From Anaerolineales bacterium (GTDB taxonomy: Bacteria; Chloroflexota; Anaerolineae; Anaerolineales; Villigracilaceae), in NCBI GenBank assembly GCA_025938055.1, contig JAICQC010000017.1:1-24779 (forward strand): a DNA stretch of 24,779 nucleotides. Reading direction: 5' to 3'. Under the pieces are notes generated by a model, which saw nothing but the letters and a program-made list of their open reading frames with translations, had not been told where the DNA came from and did no database searches. A program made the position numbers and the translations under genes. Each line of letters opens with the position of its first letter. Position 1 is the first letter of the stretch. This document shows, piece after piece, positions 1 through 7,715 of the stretch.

Positions 1-943
1 CATCCAAATCACGAAGTGCCAGTTCGATCTGTTCTGCATTGGCTCCCGTTACAACCACAACCGGGGAAAGACCGGCTTGCAAAGCAGTCTTTGCCACAGC
101 ACGCACGAAAGGTTCACCTTTCCAATCTAGTAGTTGTTTTGGCTGACCGAAGCGCGTAGATCCACCCGCAGCAAGGATTATCCCGGCAACAGGCTCATTG
201 ACTGCGAAAATCTTCTCTTGTTGTAAACTCGAAATGATTACGGGATCATAGGTTGAAATCAGAGATTGTGAGAGCCCTTGCGCAGTCGACTGTAGTTCCG
301 GTGTATCTGCCTGATTTAACAATACAGCTTTCCTGGCATGGGTGGGAATATTTTTAAGCCCGCCGTCCGGGTGTAGTAGCACTTGAGTCAGCGCATCCAC
401 TGTAATTGTTTCTCTAGCTTTCACTCCACTTATCGTTGAAAATATCTCCTCCCTGTGTACATGTTTATCGTTCAATGGCTTGCCCACACCATGCATTCCC
501 ACGACATGAACAACCAAGTCAGCAAAGGAGGGAATTGGAGGTTCATGTTCTGCCCATGCCTTCAGAGGCTTCTCACGTGCCCCATCGGCTTCGATGAGCA
601 GTGGAAAGGAATGTGATTCGCAGAATAGTTTTAACCGGTTCAGTAAATCATTAGGAATCGGTTTGGTTCTATCACCTTCTACTTCACCCGTAATCAGGGT
701 CACACCTTTCAATGTATGATACAGATCGGAAAGAGCCATTTCCGTTTCTGCGATCAAATGTTGATCTGCCAGACGGATTTGCCACACCCCAAGATGAGAA
801 GTCGCGGTGACTATCACGGGTTGTGAAAGTTGCCTTGCCAGTTGAAACATTGCCGTTGTTTTCCCGCCAGCGCCAATAAACGCAATACAGGGTGAAGAAC
901 TCACGCGCAATGCCTGAGCCAGGGAAAGATGCATGTTCATCAT
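1..943 (-). CDS. YqeC-like / MocA-like nucleotidyltransferase fusion, 3' end off window
   Basis: Translating the minus strand gives an uninterrupted frame of 314 codons from ATG 943 to the left edge, so the C-terminus is missing. Residues 1 to about 245 resemble YqeC, the putative accessory protein of selenium-dependent hydroxylases. They carry a P-loop-like GAGGKTT at 24-30, LIEADGAREKPLK near 116-128 and VVGMHGVGKPL near 147-157. Residues 253-314 begin a MobA/MocA-like NTP-transferase domain with the signature LAAGGSTRFGQPKQLL at 257-272. MocA enzymes cytidylylate the molybdenum cofactor, and YqeC's exact reaction is unsettled, so a role in molybdo- or selenohydroxylase maturation is inferred from family. 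Two adjacent ATGs (943 and 940) and a third at 934 could each be the start; none has a strong Shine-Dalgarno. It is transcribed divergently from the next gene. Confidence 0.85.
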   Translation of the reverse strand, partial: MMNMHLSLAQALRVSSSPCIAFIGAGGKTTAMFQLARQLSQPVIVTATSHLGVWQIRLADQHLIAETEMALSDLYHTLKGVTLITGEVEGDRTKPIPNDLLNRLKLFCESHSFPLLIEADGAREKPLKAWAEHEPPIPSFADLVVHVVGMHGVGKPLNDKHVHREEIFSTISGVKARETITVDALTQVLLHPDGGLKNIPTHARKAVLLNQADTPELQSTAQGLSQSLISTYDPVIISSLQQEKIFAVNEPVAGIILAAGGSTRFGQPKQLLDWKGEPFVRAVAKTALQAGLSPVVVVTGANAEQIELALRDLD

Positions 944-1003
944 TATACATCTTCAATCCTTCGATATTACTCAGTACAAGCCTCATCCCTTGACAAGGTA
1001 AGG

Positions 1004-1009
1004 TATAAT
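1004..1009 (+). promoter_or_regulatory. candidate -10 box upstream of the 1049 gene
   Basis: A perfect TATAAT lies about 42 nt before the likely ATG at 1052. At the expected 17-nt spacing the -35 position (981-986) reads CCTCAT, a poor match. A good TTGACA at 990-995 is only 8 nt away, too close for one sigma-70-type promoter. Only the -10 element is supported. Confidence 0.35.
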
Positions 1010-1048
1010 AGCCGCGCTACACAGAAATAAAATGCATAATAAGGCAGA

Positions 1049-2617
1049 GTGATGGTAAGCGATCCTATCATTTCCACAGACTACTGGACCGACCTCCAGA
1101 TCACACGGCAAGACGTCGAATATCTTCATAATCATCTTTTTGAACTTGAAACCCCGTTGACAACCCGGGAGCTAGTTTCGGTGTTTATTGAGGAGCGCAT
1201 TCGCATGGAGCGTCTTGCGACACAGCAGCTCCGTCAGGCAGGTGGGAAAACCTATCTTCCCAGGGAATCCTATCAGGTTGGCGACGATCTTATCTTTCCT
1301 GCATTGAATTGGAAGCATGGGATAGTCACTGCGGTACGTCCCGGTACCAACCCGGAGCTCGGATCATTTGATGTGCTGACTGTGGATATGGGTAACGGCG
1401 CCGAACGGCTCTTTGCATCGAATCTTGCGAATCATGTTTTGAACGATGAACCTGATAGCGTCGAAGAAGAGGGGTACGATGCTGAAGAGATCCTGCGTAC
1501 GCAGGGGAGTGCTCTCGAGAGAAAGATCGAGTCCGCTTTCCAGACGGATGATGAACTGGTGCGGATTGCAGGTCGTTGGTTTCCGCGGGCGCTGCTGGTC
1601 GACGTGAACGTGGGTCACCTTAACTTGGCAGAAGCTGTTTTGGATATGGCTGGAGGCGAGCCTATGCCCACCGCAGCTTTGCTTAAGGATGTTGCCCTGC
1701 CAGAGGGTGTCAATCCCAAACTTGCAGAGTTCTCCCTCAACCTGGCATTGCAGGAAGATGGGCGGTTTGATGAAGTGGGACCTGCTGGAGAAGTCTTGTG
1801 GTATCTGCGCCGCCTTGAGCCTGAAGAGGTGCGCGAAGCCCCACTGTATTTGCGTTATTCGCCCATTGAGTATGACCATGCCGCGCTCACTTCAGAGATG
1901 CTGAATCTCGAAGCCCAATTGGATGATGAGTTGAGTGAATTCGAAGCAGCTACTAATGAAGGCGTACGGGAAGTTACGGTTTCGTTGATTTTCCCTCACT
2001 TACGTTCAGGTACGTTGCCCTTGTCGGCGCGGGTGCGTTCCCTGTTTCCAACCGCTTACGAATCGCCGCGCGTCCGCTTTACGCTGGTGGATGGAAAAAC
2101 CAAACAGAAGATGCCTGGCTGGGTGGTTCGCGAACACGGATATGTATTCGGTCTGCGGGAATGGTATAAAGCAAATGATTTGATGCCTGGCAGCCTCGTG
2201 CGGATCCAGCGTGGTGAAAAGCCTGGTGAAGTCATCATCGAGGCGAAGGCGTACCGCACAAAGGATTGGGTGCGCACGGTGATCATCGGCGCGGACGGCG
2301 GCATGGTCTTTGCCATGCTTAAGCAGTCCATTTCGGTAGAGTTCAACGATCGAATGACATTCGCGATCCCCTCCCTGGATGCAGTGGATCAGCTCTGGCT
2401 CCAGGACAAGAAACGCCCATTCGAGAAGCTGGTTGCCGAAATGATCCGGGAGATGTCCAAGCTAACGCCGCAGGGACATGTCCATGCGCAGGAGTTGTAC
2501 TCCGCAGTGAATATTGTCAGGCGTGTGCCACCAGCTCCGCTCTTCGCCCTCCTTTCCAGCAAACCCGAATTTACTCATGTCGGAGATTTACATTTCCGCC
2601 TGAACGAAATGGAGTAG
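1049..2617 (+). CDS. hypothetical protein with B3-like and winged-helix-like segments
   Basis: This 522-residue protein is not recognised by name. Residues 76-130 look like a small beta-barrel (VGDDLIFPALNWKHG, then an FDVLTVDM strand). Residues 190-255 and 455-518 each read like a HARE-HTH-type winged helix, with the typical ending of a phenylalanine, a short turn with glycine and a final beta strand (RFDEVGPAGEVLWYL; EFTHVGDLHFRL). Residues 305-400 resemble a B3-like pseudobarrel: LPLSARVRSLFP, a long strand pair, then GLREWYKANDLMPGSLVRI, comparable to the B3 pattern GWxxFxxxNxLxxGD. All domain calls are by eye. There is no signal peptide or membrane segment, so a cytoplasmic nucleic-acid-binding role is an inference. 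The first codon may be GTG 1049, but ATG 1052, 7 nt after AGG at 1042-1044, is at least as likely. It is followed 2 nt later by its partner gene. Confidence 0.85.
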   Translation: MMVSDPIISTDYWTDLQITRQDVEYLHNHLFELETPLTTRELVSVFIEERIRMERLATQQLRQAGGKTYLPRESYQVGDDLIFPALNWKHGIVTAVRPGTNPELGSFDVLTVDMGNGAERLFASNLANHVLNDEPDSVEEEGYDAEEILRTQGSALERKIESAFQTDDELVRIAGRWFPRALLVDVNVGHLNLAEAVLDMAGGEPMPTAALLKDVALPEGVNPKLAEFSLNLALQEDGRFDEVGPAGEVLWYLRRLEPEEVREAPLYLRYSPIEYDHAALTSEMLNLEAQLDDELSEFEAATNEGVREVTVSLIFPHLRSGTLPLSARVRSLFPTAYESPRVRFTLVDGKTKQKMPGWVVREHGYVFGLREWYKANDLMPGSLVRIQRGEKPGEVIIEAKAYRTKDWVRTVIIGADGGMVFAMLKQSISVEFNDRMTFAIPSLDAVDQLWLQDKKRPFEKLVAEMIREMSKLTPQGHVHAQELYSAVNIVRRVPPAPLFALLSSKPEFTHVGDLHFRLNEME

Positions 2618-2619
2618 CC

Positions 2620-3057
2620 ATGGTGGTCGAAGGAAAACGCTTTAGCCTTGTCAAACCGACTGTCAATACTCCCTTTCACATTGACTTTGATTGGTGGAAA
2701 AAGAACGAACGCGACTGGCATGTATATCTGCGGTCCCTTCTGTGTCCTGAGCATCAACAGGCATTTGAAGATGTTGAAGAAGGACAGACCATTGACTGGG
2801 TCGACCCTGCCACAGCTGAGGTCAAGCCCGTCGATGGAATCCAGAATGCATTAATGACCCACTGTGTACAGCAGCCAGATTTTCTGACCCGACAGACTGC
2901 ACTTGTAGAAGCCGTGTTTCGTCTTTTCCTGACAAACGGGAATAATCCCATGACGTCCAACGACCTGGGTGAAAGACTGAATCGTCCAGCTGAAACGATT
3001 TTGCGGACATTGGGAGGTGCAAGGGTATACAAAGGTATTCGACCGTATAGCGTATAA
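2620..3057 (+). CDS. hypothetical protein with C-terminal winged-helix-like domain
   Basis: This small protein of 145 residues is unrecognised. Its ATG lies 2 nt after the stop of the preceding gene, and a GGAG just before that stop can serve as Shine-Dalgarno, so the two are almost certainly cotranscribed and translationally coupled. Residues 18-60 are acidic and aromatic-rich (FDWWKKNERDW). Residues 90-145 read like a winged helix: a helix (ALVEAVFRLFL), a turn, the helix-turn-helix TSNDLGERLNRPAETILRTL and a basic tail RVYKGIRPYSV. A DNA- or RNA-binding role together with its partner is inferred. It is soluble, with no signal peptide. Confidence 0.8.
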   Translation: MVVEGKRFSLVKPTVNTPFHIDFDWWKKNERDWHVYLRSLLCPEHQQAFEDVEEGQTIDWVDPATAEVKPVDGIQNALMTHCVQQPDFLTRQTALVEAVFRLFLTNGNNPMTSNDLGERLNRPAETILRTLGGARVYKGIRPYSV

Positions 3058-3089
3058 GCATCCGGTCGGACAGGCGTGGGGAGTACCAT

Positions 3090-3118
3090 TTGCCTCTTTT
3101 TTACAGCCGTAATACAAT
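3090..3118 (+). promoter_or_regulatory. promoter of the tRNA-Arg gene
   Basis: TTGCCT (3090-3095) and TACAAT (3113-3118) are separated by exactly 17 nt, a good sigma-70-type promoter. The -10 box ends 10 nt before the first tRNA base, so transcription would start at or just before the tRNA 5' end. Confidence 0.65.
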
Positions 3119-3128
3119 AGGATAACCT

Positions 3129-3201
3129 GCCCCTGTAGCTCAATGGACAGAGCACCAGCCTTCTAAGCTGTTGGTTGTGGGTTCGAATCCCGCCAGGGGC
3201 G
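3129..3201 (+). tRNA. tRNA-Arg (anticodon TCT)
   Basis: The 73-nt sequence folds as a complete cloverleaf. The acceptor stem GCCCCTG (3129-3135) pairs with CAGGGGC (3194-3200), followed by discriminator G3201. The D stem is GCTC (3138-3141) with GAGC (3150-3153). The anticodon loop CTTCTAA (3160-3166) gives anticodon TCT, which reads AGA and AGG. The T arm is GTGGG-TTCGAAT-CCCGC (3177-3193). The CCA end is not encoded. The first anticodon-stem pair (C3155 with T3171) is a mismatch; the other four pairs are intact. It lies at the 3' border of the convergent glycan cluster. Confidence 0.97.
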
Positions 3202-3213
3202 CACATTTTTAGC

Positions 3214-3249
3214 CAAAAAAACACCGCCAATTGTGGGATATAGCGGCGT
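3214..3249 (-). terminator. intrinsic terminator of the minus-strand glycan cluster
   Basis: Read on the minus strand, ACGCCGC (3249-3243) pairs with GCGGTGT (3227-3221), a 7-bp stem with one G-U pair and a 15-nt loop, followed at once by a run of T (3220-3215). It lies about 65 nt downstream of the stop codon at 3313, as expected for the end of the cluster transcript, and stops transcription before it enters the convergent tRNA. Confidence 0.65.
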
Positions 3250-3312
3250 TAGTTTCACTGTATGCCTTGCGTTGCTGAAATAATTTGAAGAGTGAGGCAC
3301 TTCAGCTACCAG

Positions 3313-4275
3313 TCAGGATTTCATGTTCCTATTTTCTACGTAATTCTCCATAACAAAATGTAGTGTTTCTGGTACATGATGGGCTCTTACCCCCGCCCAA
3401 AATTTATGCATTAAAAGATATTTCGCGGACAATCCAAGAAGAGCAAGACTAAACAAAATTCGACTCATGGTGGTGAAATAATTTTTTTTCACCCAGTTCC
3501 ATGCGACAGTGCTGAGGTAAACACGCAATAACCTGCCATGCCAGTAGTCAGAATCGGCAGAAGCTTTAAGGCGTTGAAAGGCATTGGGTTTCGATAGAAG
3601 CAGGTCACGTGAGTATTTCGTATCCTCCGGCGCGCGGTCGTAATTTGTCGATGTATTCCAGCTCTGTCCCCGGAATAGACAGGCGACCACCTGGGGAGCG
3701 CTCGCCAATTCCCCGTGATAAGCGGTGCGGCGGCATAAGTCTTCATCTTCAGTTCCGCAGATGAGAGGGTTGAATCCCCCGATTGCAAAAAAGGCGCGCG
3801 CCCGAATCAAGGACGCCTGAATCGGCGCCCATGCACCTCCCATGATTTGGGCAAAACAATTACCGGAAAGACCGGAGTTGATTTCCGCAAGAACTTTGTG
3901 TTGTTCATCAACAATACGTATCCCTCCATACAACCAGGCAGCCTCGGGATATTTATTCGCTAGTTGCCAAAAAATTTCTAAGGCACCGGGTAAGATCCAG
4001 TCGTCATCATCCAGAAAAGCAAGATATCTCCCTTTGGCAATTGCGGCTCCACTGTTTCGGGCAAAACTCCGCTCACATTTATTCGTGTTGATGATCCTGA
4101 CGCGCGGGGAAGCATGCCAATCCGCTTTTGGCAACGGGCTGCCCGAATCATTGACAATGATGGTTTCGAACTCTGCATGGGAGAAATTTTGGCCAAGCAC
4201 GCTGTTTACAGCAATACTCAGGCTCGAACGCCCTATGGTAGGAATGATATACGAAAAAAATATCTCAGATGTCAA
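3313..4275 (-). CDS. GT2 family glycosyltransferase (tandem paralogue 3)
   Basis: This 320-residue GT-A-fold enzyme should transfer a sugar from a nucleotide-sugar donor in the cytoplasm or at the membrane face. The GT2 signatures are IIPTIGR at the N-terminus, the nucleotide-binding strand IIVNDSG (39-45), the metal-binding run FLDDDDW (88-93) and the likely catalytic-base region TEDEDL (175-180). The C-terminal 120 residues are basic and aromatic, without a clear transmembrane pair. The start is TTG at 4275, overlapping the upstream gene by 11 nt; an AAAAGG at 4285-4290 sits 9 nt upstream and supports it. It is clearly paralogous to the next two genes along the whole length (shared GNCF, QAS and GGF blocks). 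Donor and acceptor cannot be read from sequence. It is the last gene of the cluster, 64 nt before the terminator stem. Confidence 0.92.
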   Translation of the reverse strand: MTSEIFFSYIIPTIGRSSLSIAVNSVLGQNFSHAEFETIIVNDSGSPLPKADWHASPRVRIINTNKCERSFARNSGAAIAKGRYLAFLDDDDWILPGALEIFWQLANKYPEAAWLYGGIRIVDEQHKVLAEINSGLSGNCFAQIMGGAWAPIQASLIRARAFFAIGGFNPLICGTEDEDLCRRTAYHGELASAPQVVACLFRGQSWNTSTNYDRAPEDTKYSRDLLLSKPNAFQRLKASADSDYWHGRLLRVYLSTVAWNWVKKNYFTTMSRILFSLALLGLSAKYLLMHKFWAGVRAHHVPETLHFVMENYVENRNMKS

Positions 4276-5215
4276 GCTGATTTGCCTTTTTTGCTTCTTG
4301 GATACCCTTGTTAAACGTTATGCTTGCGTAAGGTCCTTGAATGGCACGCCAAAAATCCTTGGCAAGCAGACCTGTGCGAGTCGATAACATGGATTCAAGG
4401 GAAAGAATTATTCGATTAGCGGCAGTGAAAAGACGTCGATGCCCCAGGTTCCACATTACCGATGTCAGATAAATTCTTGACATCCGTCCGCGCCAGAATG
4501 GATTGATTGCAGATGAGTGCATTCTTGCATAAGCACCTGTCGTATCGAGGATACCTTCACGTGCCCAGCGGCTGGCTTGCGAATGGTGGATATAATCAGT
4601 GGTGCTTCCCACTCCACCCATGATGACATTTGCGATGATGTGTGGCGTTTCGGCAGCTTCTTCCTCTACCAGGATTCGTCTTAAGAGATCAATATCCTCA
4701 GGGCCCGTTAGAAGCGGATTAAATCCGCCAATACGCATGAACGTTTTGCGTTCGATCAGTGATGCCTGCAGAGGAATCCATTCACCAGCCATAGCATGAA
4801 CAAAACAATTTCCATGCAGGTTATGCCTGAGCTGGATGGTCGGGACATTTTGGCGATCAACGAGCTGTGTCATTCCATACAGCCATTTTGCATCACTGGA
4901 GCAACTCAATTCCCATAAGTGTTGATAGGCACCAGGAGCCAGCCAGTCATCGTCATCAAGAAAATGCAGATATTTTCCTGTGGCGATGGCGGCTCCCGTA
5001 TTCCTGGCGACGCTTCTCTCGCGCCGATTCGTGTTGATGACTTGAACCCGGTCCGAAGTCTGCCAGTCAGCCTTTGGCAAAGGGACCCCTGAATCGTTAA
5101 TGACTAACACCTCGAAGCCTCTATCAGGAAACGCCTGGTCCAGTACACTTTTCACCGCCCGTGAGAGAGTAGCCCGGCCGATGGTGGGAATAATCGTTGT
5201 AATAAAAACTTCCAT
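4265..5215 (-). CDS. GT2 family glycosyltransferase (tandem paralogue 2)
   Basis: A 316-residue GT2 enzyme with N-terminal TTIIPTIGRATLSRAV, the nucleotide-binding strand VINDSG (38-43), the metal motif FLDDDDW (85-91) and the acidic pair in GPEDIDL (171-177). It aligns with both neighbours, sharing ARNTGAAIATGKYLHFLDD with the third copy at nearly every position. The ATG at 5215 lies 24 nt after the stop of the upstream paralogue; a weak AGG is 11 nt before the start. Its stop overlaps the next gene by 11 nt, suggesting coupled translation. Substrate is unknown. A role in adding one residue of a repeating unit is inferred from context. Confidence 0.92.
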   Translation of the reverse strand: MEVFITTIIPTIGRATLSRAVKSVLDQAFPDRGFEVLVINDSGVPLPKADWQTSDRVQVINTNRRERSVARNTGAAIATGKYLHFLDDDDWLAPGAYQHLWELSCSSDAKWLYGMTQLVDRQNVPTIQLRHNLHGNCFVHAMAGEWIPLQASLIERKTFMRIGGFNPLLTGPEDIDLLRRILVEEEAAETPHIIANVIMGGVGSTTDYIHHSQASRWAREGILDTTGAYARMHSSAINPFWRGRMSRIYLTSVMWNLGHRRLFTAANRIILSLESMLSTRTGLLAKDFWRAIQGPYASITFNKGIQEAKKANQLDI

Positions 5216-5239
5216 AGCTCTGTGGACCTATTCTATGAA

Positions 5240-6223
5240 TTACGTTCCCTTGCTCCACCGTGTGCTCGGATATAGTTCTTTACCAGATTTTTCTATTGCT
5301 CTCCAGACACGGGAGTAATGCGGTTTCGTTACCCCATGCCAAAAATGACCCTGAAAAAGGAACCTTCTGGCCACCAATAGACTCATAAGGGCTTGAAATG
5401 CACGTCTACCAGCAGATGAAAAGCGATTTGCTTTGAAGTTCCTTAAAGCCGACCCTAAAAAATAATAGACAATTTTTCCATACCAGTACGCTTGACCATC
5501 TTTATTGTTCTGGGCGGATGAAATCAATCTTTCATGGGATCCTGGAACTTCAATACTTTTTTCGCGCGATTGCCAGTTTTGAATGAACATGTCTCTATAA
5601 TTTGTTGTGCTGCCGTTCTCACCTGAGCGAATCACTGCCACCAATTTCGACATATTCATAAACTCGTAACAGAGAGCAATTTGTCTCGTGAGATGAATGT
5701 CTTCGAATCCACCCTTCAATGATTCCAGCGTGGCAAAACCGCCCACGTTGAAAAACGCCTCCGCCTCCACAATGGATGCCTGCAAGGGCAGCCATTCCCA
5801 GGAGATCAGGTTCAGAAAGCAATTTCCTTTTTCCTCAGGAAAAATATCCGCGATCTTATCGCCGTCGTTATCTACTAACCTAAATGCACCATGTATCCAT
5901 CCAGCTGAAGAATTTTTTGCTGTTTCCCAGAAAGCCTTAAAGGCGCCGGGCAGCATCCAGTCATCGTCATCAAGAAAATGCAGGTATTTCCCATTAGCGA
6001 TGGCTGCGCCGGCATTGCGCGCGAGACTGCGGTTGAGGCGGTTAGTGGAGATCACCCGCACGTTGGCATAGCTCTGCCAGTCTTCAGACGGCAACTCTTT
6101 TCCCGAGTCATTAACGACAATTACCTCGCATGCCTCGATCTGAAAATCTTGATTCAGAACGCTGTAAACCGCTCTGGAAAGGGTGGAACGACCAACCGTT
6201 GGAATAATTGTAGAAATAAGCAT
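5240..6223 (-). CDS. GT2 family glycosyltransferase (tandem paralogue 1)
   Basis: A GT2 enzyme of 327 residues from the chosen start. The open frame continues upstream to 6292, but that would overlap the preceding gene by 56 nt. ATG 6223 lies 13 nt after that gene's stop, has GAAAGA just upstream, and makes the N-terminus (MLISTIIPTVGR) align with the other two copies. Motifs are VIVVNDSG (34-41), FLDDDDW (83-89) and FEDIHL (173-178). Compared with the other two copies it has a slightly longer C-terminal tail, rich in basic and aromatic residues, ending in WSKGT. Substrate is unknown. Confidence 0.9.
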   Translation of the reverse strand: MLISTIIPTVGRSTLSRAVYSVLNQDFQIEACEVIVVNDSGKELPSEDWQSYANVRVISTNRLNRSLARNAGAAIANGKYLHFLDDDDWMLPGAFKAFWETAKNSSAGWIHGAFRLVDNDGDKIADIFPEEKGNCFLNLISWEWLPLQASIVEAEAFFNVGGFATLESLKGGFEDIHLTRQIALCYEFMNMSKLVAVIRSGENGSTTNYRDMFIQNWQSREKSIEVPGSHERLISSAQNNKDGQAYWYGKIVYYFLGSALRNFKANRFSSAGRRAFQALMSLLVARRFLFQGHFWHGVTKPHYSRVWRAIEKSGKELYPSTRWSKGT

Positions 6224-6236
6224 GAAGTTGGGTCTT

Positions 6237-7715
6237 TCAGTCACTATCGATCGGTTCTGGATTAAACCGATAGATTCGTATGGAGAAATCATCTGGTGTT
6301 CGCAAATAGCGGATGTCGATCAGTTGCCCCTGATTTTCAACAAAGGCTTTGACCTCGGGATTTGCCCAAATCGTCTCAGAGTCAAGGATGAACCAGAATT
6401 GCTGCCTGTGAGCGAGGATGCTCGGCACATCAATGTCTTCATACTGAATAAATTCTCTGTCTAAATAATAGGGCTGAAATTCGGGCCAGTAGGTTACGAC
6501 AATATCATCTGGTTCGCTATTTACCTGGACAATCTGGAATGCTGTTTTCCAATCCCCTCGGTTGCCATTGTTAACCCGATAATACAATAGATTGTCGCTG
6601 CTGGCATCGGCTATGACAAGTATCAGAATTCCAATCGCCAGCCATTTGTGGATTCCATTAACTTGGGCCAGTAGCGCGCTCATCCCGACTGCTGCCAGTA
6701 GAATCCAACTAAAGAGTATCATAAAAACATACCGATCCTTGGTGAAAATGAAAGGATTGGCTGCTATCAGTATCACCAGTGGGATCACTGCATTGACCAC
6801 CATCAAAAGCCCTGCCCGACTCTTCCTCAAGATCAGGAACAATCCGCTGAACGTAGCGATTACCATCAATGGAATCCCAATATTAAAGCTTATATTTCCC
6901 AGTAAGCGAATGGGGTCATCATTTCGATACAAAAAGAACCAGCCGAAATCGCCCAAGAACCGTGATTCACCATATACAATCCTGCTGTATGACTCAACTA
7001 CTCCTCCTGCAAGGATAGGCAGTCCTATCCATAACAAATTCACGATATTCAATCCTACAGGCTTCTTAAACCTGAATATCCACAAAGTGCTCAGATACGT
7101 TGCAATTACAGGAAAGATAAAAACCGCGAATAATCGTTCTGAAAATGCAAGGTAAAGAAATAGATAAAAAGCGATGAAATAACCCGGCCTGTTCTTCTCC
7201 ATTCCAAAGTGGAATGCAAGTAATGCCAGGGAATAGAATAAGGATACAGATGTATAGAACCGCGCATTTTGTGACCAGAAAATGTGCCAGGGGGATACTG
7301 CTAGTAACAATACACTGATCAGCGCCACTACCGTACCAAACATCTTTTTTGCGGGTATATAGAAGATTGGGATAGATAAAATACCGATGACTACCGATGA
7401 TAATCTGGCACTCCACTCATTCACTCCCCACTGATTCAACACTTGAGAGGTCATAATCACCGAAACCGGTACCCAATTCCGTGATGGAGGTATATTTTCA
7501 AAGATAAGTTCTGAGCTGCTAAAATGAGCCAGAGCATGGTTGATGGTGTAAATCTCATCGATCCAAAAACTCCATGTTCCCAGCTTATAGAATCGCAGTG
7601 CTGCCCCCAGCAGGGTGATTAGAGCCAGCCACACATACGGCATCCAGGACCTGTCTATTAGCTGGGCGATCTTATCTTTTATCGAATTCATTTTCATCTG
7701 CATCACAAGACTCAT
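6237..7715 (-). CDS. GT39/ArnT-like membrane glycosyltransferase
   Basis: This 492-residue polytopic protein has the layout of GT-C enzymes of the PMT/ArnT type, which use polyprenyl-phosphate sugars on the outer face of the membrane. A first transmembrane helix (about 26-42) is followed by an extracytoplasmic loop with FWIDEIYT (50-57); D53 and E54 correspond to the conserved acidic pair of the family. About ten further hydrophobic segments follow up to residue 375, then a soluble tail of roughly 110 residues, likely extracytoplasmic. The ATG at 7715 overlaps the preceding stop in an ATGA (7715-7712), and AAGG 8 nt upstream acts as Shine-Dalgarno. The acceptor could be a glycan or a protein and cannot be told from sequence. 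Confidence 0.88.
   Translation of the reverse strand: MSLVMQMKMNSIKDKIAQLIDRSWMPYVWLALITLLGAALRFYKLGTWSFWIDEIYTINHALAHFSSSELIFENIPPSRNWVPVSVIMTSQVLNQWGVNEWSARLSSVVIGILSIPIFYIPAKKMFGTVVALISVLLLAVSPWHIFWSQNARFYTSVSLFYSLALLAFHFGMEKNRPGYFIAFYLFLYLAFSERLFAVFIFPVIATYLSTLWIFRFKKPVGLNIVNLLWIGLPILAGGVVESYSRIVYGESRFLGDFGWFFLYRNDDPIRLLGNISFNIGIPLMVIATFSGLFLILRKSRAGLLMVVNAVIPLVILIAANPFIFTKDRYVFMILFSWILLAAVGMSALLAQVNGIHKWLAIGILILVIADASSDNLLYYRVNNGNRGDWKTAFQIVQVNSEPDDIVVTYWPEFQPYYLDREFIQYEDIDVPSILAHRQQFWFILDSETIWANPEVKAFVENQGQLIDIRYLRTPDDFSIRIYRFNPEPIDSD

Noticed and set aside
990..1009. TTGACA and TATAAT as one promoter
   Set aside because: The boxes are only 8 nt apart, against about 17 expected. Only the -10 box is kept as a candidate.
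1364..1879. 171-codon minus-strand frame within the 522-residue gene
   Set aside because: Antisense shadow of a frame with clear domain-like structure, and no start signal.
3202..3210. T run after the tRNA as a plus-strand terminator
   Set aside because: TTTTT at 3206-3210 has no hairpin directly upstream apart from the tRNA itself, so it is not called.
2754..3230. 158-codon minus-strand frame across the tRNA
   Set aside because: It translates the antisense of the tRNA into a GGIRTHN...PLSYRG-type peptide, a known artefact of tRNA antisense frames, and overlaps a convincing plus-strand gene.
3842..4387. 181-codon plus-strand frame antisense to the GT2 genes
   Set aside because: Shadow of the conserved minus-strand GT2 coding sequence; the residue pattern is not protein-like.
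5240..6292. Longer start (6292) for the first GT2 paralogue
   Set aside because: It would overlap the GT39 gene by 56 nt and add 23 residues absent from the two paralogues.
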